Under the pieces are notes generated by a model. The model saw only the letters and a program-made list of their open reading frames with translations, was not told where the DNA came from and made no database searches. From NCBI GenBank assembly GCA_964627445.1, contig CAZVJF010000005.1, positions 213,702 through 277,701 of the forward strand: a stretch of DNA of 64,000 nt. Direction: 5' to 3'. The translations under genes were made by a program, and so were the position numbers. This stretch comes from Luteibaculum sp964627445 (GTDB lineage Bacteria; Bacteroidota; Bacteroidia; Flavobacteriales_D; Luteibaculaceae). Of this stretch, positions 27,839 through 38,300 are shown piece after piece (position 1 is the first letter of the stretch; every line of letters begins with the position of its first letter).

Positions 27839-27873
27839 CTAAAATTGAAGATCCCATTAAATGAAGGGAACAG

Positions 27874-28548
27874 CTATTTCCTTATTACTGTAACCTCTGA
27901 CTCCTCTTTCTCAAAATCCGGATGTAAGTAATACGGATAATAGTAATAAGGTCCATATGTACATGAAAAAAATGTCGTATCTCTAACACCAAAACTATCA
28001 ACTTTTAACTCTTTTTTATTACAATCTATTACCCGAGTAACAACAAGATCATCTAAACTCCATTCTTCATTTTTATTCATGTTAGAAAAAATATATTCAT
28101 AGAAGCAATGAGTATACGTATTGAAATTGGTTTTTTTAACCTTTTTAACCCTGCCATCTTCGTTACTAAAAGTAAAATTAAAAAAGTAGCTAGGAGGTAT
28201 TTTTTTATCACCAGCGAACATAAGACTTCCATCCGGCCATCCATAATCGAACTTAGGTAGGTGATATATTAAAAACACTGTATCCCGCTTTAGTTGATTG
28301 GTGAGAGAAACATTAAAATACTGTCTTATCAATCTCCTTTGTTCATACTGAATCTTAGAATATCGTTTGACTATTTTTTTATTTTCCGTAACCGAAAACC
28401 AAAATTCTCTTTCCGCTCTTACAATGGGTACATCCTGCCAGTTAAATCTACTCCATATTACAGGTTCCAAAACAGAGCAACTTGTGAAGACAAAAACCAA
28501 TCCTACATAGATCGGAAGTGCAATGTTCAGTGGGGCTTTTCTTTTCAT
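27874..28548 (-). CDS. Lipoprotein, candidate immunity protein of the Rhs toxin
   Basis: The start at 28548 (MKRKAPLNIALPIYVG) is preferred over upstream in-frame codons because it gives a basic n-region, a hydrophobic helix and a Cys after VFTS. It lies 4 bp behind the stop of the giant Rhs gene. The mature protein (about 200 aa) is Tyr/Phe-rich (YGPYYYYPYYLHP near the C-terminus) and matches no family I recognise. There are no acidic residues directly after the Cys, so it probably faces the periplasm. Position directly downstream of a polymorphic Rhs C-terminus suggests immunity; this is inference. Confidence 0.7.
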   Translation of the reverse strand: MKRKAPLNIALPIYVGLVFVFTSCSVLEPVIWSRFNWQDVPIVRAEREFWFSVTENKKIVKRYSKIQYEQRRLIRQYFNVSLTNQLKRDTVFLIYHLPKFDYGWPDGSLMFAGDKKIPPSYFFNFTFSNEDGRVKKVKKTNFNTYTHCFYEYIFSNMNKNEEWSLDDLVVTRVIDCNKKELKVDSFGVRDTTFFSCTYGPYYYYPYYLHPDFEKEESEVTVIRK

Positions 28549-28552
28549 ATTT

Positions 28553-29300
28553 CTAGTCATCAATACCATAAACCGGGCCATACTCTTGGTTGCTTGGCAT
28601 CCGCACAAAATCGGTAGCTCCATTCCTATTCTGTCCAACTGGGACAGTAATATCCTTGCCACCACCTACGAACAAACTTTCAAAGTTGCCTCTTATATTC
28701 TGCATTACTAATTTAGATAAATCCATGTTATCAAAAAGTAGGTAGCGTGTACGTATGGGGTTATGGGTCTCAGCCCTGATTAAATTCTCCACATGTGTGG
28801 CATATATTTCACCAAATTTCACATCTTTATGGATTCTTTCCGGATAGATTTTTTCAAGTTTCCCTTTAGATAACCATATATCGCCAATCTCTTTACCTAG
28901 GAATTTCCTGGTCATTCCTGTAAAATAATCCTCTGCATGCGCTAATTCATGCGATAAGACAATAAAAATAGGCGCAGGCTGAGTACCAAGATGAGTGACA
29001 ATTTCAGGTTGTGTAAAACTCAGGTTTATTAAAGCTTTTTCCTTGCTATCATTATAAACCATCTTGGATTCTTCCTTAGATGTAACTTTTATAAGAACCT
29101 CATTTGGCAAACTCGACAATGAACTTAATAAGCGCTCACCCTCGGAACCTGACTTCCTAATATTCTCTAATTCTTCATAGATAGTTTTCCCTAGTTCAAG
29201 TTCATCAGCGAGAATATGCTTACCCTTTTTGTTTGTAAGCACTCCATTATTATAAGTTAAAAGACCCTTTTTAGTAGCAATTACTATTTTTCGACCATCG
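28553..29300 (-). other. M91-like zinc metallopeptidase toxin domain (tip of the giant Rhs protein)
   Basis: The segment after the RDPDGR motif. It contains SHELAHAEDYFTG (HExxH codons at 28937-28951; H3368, E3369 and H3372 counted from the start at 39052). Downstream is EIYATHVENLIRAE and then TRYLLF, with a possible third ligand Glu at about 3415. This spacing and the ENxIRxE...R..Y pattern resemble the M91/NleD family of effector proteases. The RDPDGR junction is where Rhs proteins autocleave and release their toxin. Substrate unknown. Confidence 0.7.
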
Positions 29301-32300
29301 GGATCTCTAAATAGGACAGGATTGTTAGCCACAAAAGCATACGGAGATATACTTAGATACCTTGTGGCATATGGGTCTCTACTGTGCCATCTTCCTAATC
29401 TGTTATCGTATATCCTTGCACCAAAATCTAGCGCATTTCCTGCCCCCTTAATTTCATCATCCTTCTCCATACCGTTAAACCCAAAGCGATAGTTTCCATT
29501 GCTATACGAGCGGTTTGGCATAACCATACCAAAAGGGTAATAGTCTTGCATGCTGCTGATGTAGGCCTGGCCTTGCGCTGTTTTTACATGGTTTACCGTG
29601 GCGCGTACGTTGCCCAGGTGGTCGGTAAGCTCGTAGGTAATAAAGTCTTCGGTAGGGCCTTCTTCGCTGGCTGTACCAAAGGTGGGCTCTCCTGTACGGT
29701 TAACCCCCAGCACCTCGCCAGCCTCTTTGAGCGTTTGGCCCAGGCGGTGGCTGAGTGCATTGCCCAAACTGCGCTGGTTACCCGCCAGGTTGTTTACTGC
29801 TATGTTGCTATGCTCGGCCATCCAATGGGCTAATATAGGCAACTCCTTTAAGGTGTTTGCCGCCAAATGGTTGGCCAGGTTTGTTTCTATTTCTTGCTGG
29901 GTAGTTGGGGTAATTTGCAAACAGCCATTGCGGCCTTTTACAACCATAAAGGGCAGCTCGGCTTCGGCCACCTCTGGCCCCAAAAGGTTGCGCAGTTGGT
30001 CTAGCAATGCGTCTACGCCTTCATTTAGGCCAAAGAGGTTCCACACAGTACCATCGGCTAGGGGCTGGTGCTTTGTTGTAATTAAATATTGTAGTTGCAG
30101 ATTTTCTAACAGGGCACCTGTTTTTACAATAAGCCCACTGCCCTCTAGGGTATCGGGCACCTGGCAGGGTACTTTTTCTGCCCCATTTTCTAGCAAGGCC
30201 AAATTTAAGGTGGTAGCCAGGTTGTTTATAGCTCCTTGTGATATGGGTTGCTCGCCCGGCAGCCCGTTTAGTACCATGTGCTGTATAGACTGGGATTGAC
30301 GCGGGTTGTCCAAAAATGTGGCCATTGCAGCACGCATATCAAAAGATAGCCTATTGAAGACCAGAGCCTCTCGAACTGCAGCTGTAGCGTTGTTTACTTT
30401 TTCTAATGCGGTTGCATCTTCGCCTGGCAAGCCTTGTGCTAGGGTTTCAAAAAGGCCCGCTACCTCGTGTTGGAAAACGGTATTCCAGTTTCGGTTAGCC
30501 GCGGCTACATTGGCCGCTTTAAAATAGCGGTTTGTGGTGTAGCTTACCCATGCGGTATCGTGTGCAAAAGAGCTGTCTTGCATGAGCGTTTGCATGGCCG
30601 CCATAGCAAAGTTTTGCTGGAAGCTACGCTGTACATTTACCCTGCTGCTTAAGTTTTGTGCTGCATTGGCCAAAATATTATTGATGCGGGCATCTACCGT
30701 ATCGGAGGCGTTGGCTTGCTCCGTAGTGCTTAACCCCTGCAGCCATGTGCCCAAATTGGCCAGTTCTTCTTGGGTCTCGGCTAGCACCAAACGGCTAGCA
30801 TTTTCTACGGTTTGCACCGTACCCTGTACTGCGTTGTCTACTAAAGTAACACCAGGGCCAAATTCAGAGGCCTGCAAGGCATCGGTAACCGATAAGAGTA
30901 TGTCTTCTACTATGGGCCCTGCGGACGTTATAAGGGCAGATGCAATGGCCATCTCATCTACATCGGCTTCGTCATCTATTTTGTTATCTACCACTGTTTT
31001 GCGCCTGTTAAAAATTCCCTCGCGCTGTAAGCCATAAATGGGCACATCATCTACCGTGGTGGTAAGACTATCGGTGTAGCCAGGCTCTGGTGTTACGTTG
31101 TAGGTAGCCAGCATTTGGTTATCTGCTCCATATACGTAAAAGGTTTGCTCCTCTAATTCGCCATCCAGCCACAAGGATTTGGATTGCCGGTTGCCCGACC
31201 CATCGTAGGTATAGCGTATTTCCTTTTCGTCTGCCGTGTTGTACTCTATGCGTTCTATTTTGTTTAACGAGTTCCAGGTTATTTTTTCTATACCTTCAGA
31301 CAAATCTGCAATAAGGCGGCCATTGGCATCATAGGTAAAGCCGTGGTCTGCGTTTTGGTTGTCGTAGCTGTTATCTATATAGGTTCTTCCCACACCCTCG
31401 GTTTCTAGCACCAGCCCCAGGCGGTTGGTTTGTTTGTAGGGAGTTTCGCAGTTATTGAGGTAACTGGCCTTATCTGGGTGGCTGGATGGCAAACTTGCAT
31501 CGTAACTGTAATTCAGTCGGTCTAACTGATAATTATTATTGGGTATTCTTCTATTAAAAAAAGTCAGGTAATCGCTGCCCCGCCTAAAGTTTCTGTCCAT
31601 GTGCATAATATTGCCGTTGGCATCGTAATCCACATGGGTATAAAAGTCTGTAGTTTCTACTGGTGGTCTGGCCCAACTGGGTAAACTACTGGTTCTGTAA
31701 GTAGTCATCTCATCAACCACCCCTTGGGTAAGTCGGTTGAGCACATCATAGGTAAACCCCTGGGCCAAAACGCTTATATCTCTAAATGTAGCTGCGTAAG
31801 CCTCTCTTGCCAAATCTGGGGGGAAGGTATTGTTACCTGCGTTTATTTGGTCTGCAACCTGGTCGAAGTTATTAAGAATGACCGTGGCCGCAATATTTCC
31901 ATTGTATAAGTTATTTTGAATACCATCGCCATCCGGGTCCGAAACAAAAGATCCACTAGCCGGGTTTTCTGCCAAGTCTGGGTTATTGCGTGTATAATCT
32001 CCAGAATGATATACCAGTAATTCTCCAAAAACATCATTAGCTATGCCGGTATTTTCGGTATCCTCATCCACTGTAGCTGGATTATTAATAGCCTTTAACC
32101 AGCCATTTATGTTGTAGACGTAGTCTATTTTTTGGGTTTTCTCGCCAAGCGTTTTTGTTTTAAGCGGGCCGGTTTCGTAATAATCATACTGTGCCACGGT
32201 AATCCACCCGGTACCTTCATTTATTGCTACGCTAGAAAGTTGGTTGTTGGCATCATAGTTAAACTGATGTCTAAATTCTTGTTCGGCCACACCTTCCATA

Positions 32301-35300
32301 TAAACCACCTCGTTTAGGGTACCAGAAATGGTGGAATACTTGTATTCTACCCACTTAATGTTGTTGGGTTCTAAGTCTTTTATATCGTGTATTACATACT
32401 TTACTCTGCCCTGGGCATCGTAACTAAAGTGCGTAGACCCATTTTTATTGGCTATGGCTGCCACCCGGCCTTCGGTATTGTCTTGCTGATATTCTGGGAA
32501 GGTATAGGTTTCTACATCGTAGGTAATAACCGTATTATCCTTTTTGGTGTTCGTTGAAAAACCATCACCAAAAGGCACTCCTCTAAAATCTGCATAATCT
32601 TCCAGAAAACCGAAGCCTTGCGATTCTGGTATTCCACCGCAATCTGGGCAGTCTTGTGACCATCCAGAGTATTCTGCATTGACGTCAATGGCTTCACCAG
32701 ACTCCGTTATTCTATTAAGCCTGTCGTATTTTATGTAATTGTAATGCAGCACACCAGCATCAGCACTCTTTTGACGTTGTGCCGCGGTTTGCGAAAAGCG
32801 TAGACGGCCTTGCGAGTCGTATAAAAACCGGGTAATGCCACCATCTGGTGTTTTTTGCTCCGATACTTGTTCCGCCTTATACGTGTATTCCGTTCTCATC
32901 CTGTGGCAAGGGGCTTCGCCAGGTAAAACATAATCGATACCCTCGGGAGGCACAGTTGCTTTTAAGCGCTGCGCCTCATCGTATTCATACAGCGTAAAAT
33001 GCACTGGTATATCGGTATACTCCAGGTAAAAGTCTTCCTGTAGTGTGGAGTAACATGCTCCTTGGTAGGCTTCCTCAAATTGATTCCGAACCTCATTTTT
33101 TCGTCTTTCTACCCATTCCTCATACGCACTGCTTAACTCGCCTTCGCAATTAAGAACACATAATTTCTGCATCACTAACACAGCCAAGTAATCATCAATA
33201 ATGGCCAGCATGTCTATTTGTACCTGTTCATTATCCAGGCGAATTAACTCTGCCATAACTTCCTGAACCGCAATTTCATAATCCTCTGGAGCAATTTCTG
33301 CATCTATGGTGGTCATCCGAAAGTTAAACTCATCAACCACATCGTTGTAAACAATGGCCTCAATAATTTCTTCCTCAGTAAGATTGTTGCACACTGCTAT
33401 CTGCTCATCTCTTTCCACAGGATCGGTATACGACTCTGCTATCTCCAAACAGCCTGCCCGGTATATTTCAATGGCATCCTCAATAGTTTCTGGTGCGCAA
33501 TCTGCCACTTCACTGTATATAAAACCGGGTAATCCATCTCGGTAAGACGCTGCTGGAACAGACCTAAACTCGTCTTGTAGAATGGACAGGATAAGCGCTG
33601 GATAATAGGCGTTAAAATCTGTAGTTACGGATTGTAAGGTATTTAGGAAGTTGCTTTGGCAATCCTGATAAGCCGATTCATTCGGATCTGTAATTATGCT
33701 TTGCAAGCTGGAATACAAATCTGCTCCCGACATGGTTGTTTCCCAGTTGCTATTTTGAGCGAGGGTGTTAAAATTATCGAGAAAAAACCAAGCTAGCTCG
33801 TTCCCATGCTTTTCTACGATAGTATTTGCAGGATATTGCACGCCATTTATTACCTCGCCCTGCAAGTCATTTAGGGTATAGGGAAAATCGGTGCTGCCAT
33901 TCCAAAGTTCCTCATCATCTACAAACTCCCAATAGTTAGCCCCCAAATTGTTAATGGTGCTGTACATGGCAAGTTCTAAGTCCTCCGCACACGCTACACA
34001 TGGTAAGCCCCCTTCGTTGTAGTTCGTTAAGCACCGCTCCATAGAAAAGGTAGTTACTGCAAAGTGAGCCGTTTGGTAATCGGAGTACAGTTCATAGCTC
34101 TCATCATCCAACGCATCTAAAATATCATTGGGCAAATCGGCTCCGTATCCCTCCACCAAATTGCTAAGCGTAACAGAATTGCCGTTAATAACAATAACAG
34201 TATTGTGGTTATTTATGGCCTCTACTGCTTGTTGACGATCTGCCTTGTAGGAAGAAAACTCAAAATCGCAATATTCTTCTGCCGTACGATCATCTTCAAC
34301 CGATACTTCGCAATAGCTATTGCAATCTCCGTAACTGATGTTTGTTTTTAGCAACAAATAGGTATCCGATTCGGTATCGCTGAGCACACCGTCATCGAGC
34401 AAGCGCGGCATTAATCCACCTATTTCGTCTTGGGTAACCGCCACCACAAACATGCTATTCAGCACTGGCGGTTCTTTATTGTACTGCCTTTCATAAAGCT
34501 CCTCAAACTGTATCCACAAATCCTGCCCCTCAATTACCTCGGTTTCGGCCCCTGTGGTAATGGTGTACTGCTCATCGTCTATAGTGCTGGCCGTTGCATA
34601 CCCCCCTTCAAGATTGGTTAATATTTGGGTGCCATTAAAATCTTCTATCCAGGCCTCGTCCAAATAATCTACCACTTCCACACAGGTACCACTATGCTCG
34701 CAGTCGGCTTCGGTATCGCAAATGGTAGATTGAATAAAGCGATACATGTGATTATCTCGGTCGCATACGCTAAAATCTCCGTTAAACGTCTCTACTAAGC
34801 CCATGGGATGGTTAAGTGCTACCTCGCTTCCAACACCTACACTTAAGCCTGCCTGTCCACTTCCTATCAGCGTATAAACCTCTTTGCTAAGCCCCAGTAC
34901 TGCTCGCACAGCATGATTTCCTACCTCTGAAACCAAAACCGCTCCGTTAGAATGACACAGCAGTCTTCCTGGCTGATTAAAGTATGCATCACCTGGAAAA
35001 GAAGCATCCGCAAAGCCCGGTGTATTGCTTGTTCCAAAAACTTCAACTACCTCTAGCGTAGCTAGATTAATCTGCACCACTTGGTGCTTAGAGCGGTCTG
35101 AAATCCATAAATACGTGTTGTTTGCATCTACTGCAATGCCCGCAGGCTCTTGGAAATCGTAGCCGTTGATAGTTACTGCGGCAACCGTGCCATCTGGGCT
35201 CACCCTTAAAATATTTCCACCTCCGGTATTGGCTACCAAGACATCGCCATTATTTAAAGAGGCTAAGGCTTCCGGATTAAGAAACGCACCTGGATCACTT

Positions 35301-38300
35301 ATGGGACGTAAGGAAATGTGCCCCGTATTAAGATCTAAGTTTCGCAAATATGATGGATACGTAGGGATTTTTGTTTGCTCTAAAACTATGGCAAAATCTG
35401 GGTTGGCTTTGTCTAAAACCATATCTACAGGGTCAAAAAATGCGCCTTCGCCCAAACCACCATCTTTTTGGATCGCCACACAGGGGGTGCCGGCAAAATC
35501 TTTTAACGTATAACCTCCAAGAGTAATATCTATTTTGCTAATACTGTTGGAACCTGCCTGGAGAATGTACGTTAAAAAGCCATTTCGAATAGCAGCAACA
35601 GGTTGCGTTAGCGCAGTGTGTTCATCACGGATCAGCCCTTGTCTATTGCAATCCTCACCATTACCATAGTTTTCCGCTTCCAAAGAAAAATAACAATCTA
35701 CGCTTTTTGGGTTATAGGGCGAAAAATTGTCGGTTTCTTTTTTACGTAACACAAAATACGAATCGTAACTAAAGAAATCTTCGCTAAACGTTTCAAAGCC
35801 TCCACCCGAACTCAGAAATTCTTCTTCCCATTCGTCATATTGTTCTTCCCAGGTGTTTAAACCCGACTCGGTTTGGTAGGGCTCTATTCTTCGGGTAATA
35901 ACATAGGTAGCTGGACCCGGCAGGGTTAAGCCCTCGTAATCCAGAGGCAGTCCATCGGGAAAAGGATCGCCACATGCTAACATTTCCGGGTTGATATCAA
36001 AAACCCGACTCAGTTCAGGAAACACCTCTCCCGTTAACTCATTTTTTACCTCGACCGTAATGGTATAGCCGCATACGTAGCATTGCTCTTCTATGGTATA
36101 CGTGCTTAAACTGCCTTCAAGGTTGTAGTAGTACTTAGTGAGCTCATTGCTTGCGCATGGCAGCGTAAAAGTGGCTCTTGCCTCGTTGGCCAGTTCATCG
36201 GTAATCTCTATATCGTTATTTCCGGCCAGGGGTTCTAGTCTAATTTTAAAATTATCCAGGTAATCTTGGTCATACGGTTCGCCCGCGCCCATTTCCGCTC
36301 CGGGTGTTTTGGGCTGTAGCCGCTCTAAATTGGGTGCTGCAGGACATTGTTGTATGGCCGTTGCCACCACCAAATCTTCTTGGTTTTTGTAGGATATGTT
36401 CCCCACATTGTTGGCATCGTAGGTAATATTCTTTTTTACAGTACCCTCCATGCCGCTTTCTGGCCCGTAGATAATATTAATTTCCTCTGGTGAAGCCATG
36501 CCATACAAATGCTTTATAGCGCGCTCTGGCAATACAAAACTCGCTCCAACTCCCGCAGGCGTAAGATCGGTCTTACCATCATCACGGGTTAAGCCGTATT
36601 GGTAGGGGTAGCCGTTGGCATTGTCTACAGCGGGCTCATAGCTTTCATTGGAATAATACCGCCCAGCCGCAAAAGGATTGGAAATATCTACCACGCTAGG
36701 GTTATGATAATACTGGCCCGAACTAAAATCGGTGTTTACCACATCAAAATCCTGGGCAGCAAAATCTCGGGTAAGGCCTCCATCGTTTACATCGAAAAAG
36801 TTAACTGCATAATTAAAATTATCCTGACCCGAGGGAGCCACCAATGTACTTACCTGGTCTTGATGGAAAGGACTGTAAACGGTTTCTTGGGTAAGTATTT
36901 TGCCTGTAACCTGGTTTTTACTTTGTTGCTGGCGCTGCATCCCCATACCATCGGCAAATACCATGCTTTCGCTTACTTTACCATCGTAAAACCCCGCGTT
37001 GTAGGTCCAGTTGATGTTGTTGGTATGTACATCGCTAAAGCTTTCCAAATAAGCATCTAAAGGAGCTTCTTTGTTGGGGGGAACACCAATTCTATGATGT
37101 TCACCCCAAAGGGTTTTCCCATCGTCTAAAACCAATCCCGCCCTCCAAAACAGTGCCCGCCCTGTTTCAAAGGCTTGTTGGATAATCGGAAAATTAACAC
37201 TAGAAACACCAAGCGTACCACTAGGGTCGATAATACCTCCTTCAAACTCATTTGCTAAGCTCCAATCGGGTAGATCTGAATTTACATCAACCAAGGTTAC
37301 CTGCCATTTAGTAGCGCTATGAGAGGGCCACGGGGTGTACTCAGGGTTAGATGTTACGATAAATTCAGAAGGGATATCTTCTTCAGTTATAAATAATCTT
37401 TCAATATCGTCACTTTGCAAAAACAAGCTGCTTTGAGAAAAATAACCACAATTAGGAATGCCACCTCCTCCAAAGTATATAGGATCTGAAAGCTCGGAAA
37501 AAATTACTTCCTTTTGCATGTCTTCATTGGTAAAAATATATGGCATGCTCAGCCTAACATATCCCCAAACATAATCAAACCACAAATTTGAAATACTTAC
37601 TTCAATTTCTGTACTAGAAATTCTCTTTATATCATATTCAACTCTATCAGACCCAAATATAGAACGATGACCTTGACCAATATTAATTGATCCCGTTTCA
37701 TTCAGGTTCCGGGACGCTAGAACAGGCATCACGTAACCGTAATTCCCGGGATCAGCATCAAAGCTAAATATATCTGAAGGCAAATCTCCATTCTCACCAA
37801 TACTTGCACGAAATGTAAAGAATTCCCCGCGATTCCTCGGTATAGAAAGTATATCAGTAATCCTAATATTATTTATATCTTTATCACTATCATCAGTGAA
37901 GAAGTAAAATGGTTTTTCTTCTGTACCTGAATAAAAAATCCGATAATCATGACCAAAACTAGTGTTCAAACTAAAGAATCCTCTACCAGCATCAGGCGAT
38001 CCAATGCAGCGCTTCCATTTTACTAGACGACCACTTGTTGTTTGAACGTCAATATCTTCAGAATGCACAATGCCGTCCCTAGTGGTAAAAACAATTCCGT
38101 TGCCATGCGGTACAATCGTATTATTCTCACATCCACAAACAAACATAGGTTCATCAGTATTTAATGCCCCAGGATACTCAGTATGAACAAAAGTTATTCT
38201 ACCTAGAAATTCAACTAAACCAGTTTTATCCTCCAAGTTAATTAAGTACTTATTATTTCTGTGCCCTCTGAAAAAACCACCTTCAAACGACAGATGAACA

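Noticed and set aside
29546..31037. Long plus-strand reading frames opposite the giant Rhs gene (for example 29682-30299, 205 codons).
   Set aside because: They mirror a firmly coding minus strand, lack plausible domains, and come from the GC-richer insert where antisense stops are rare.
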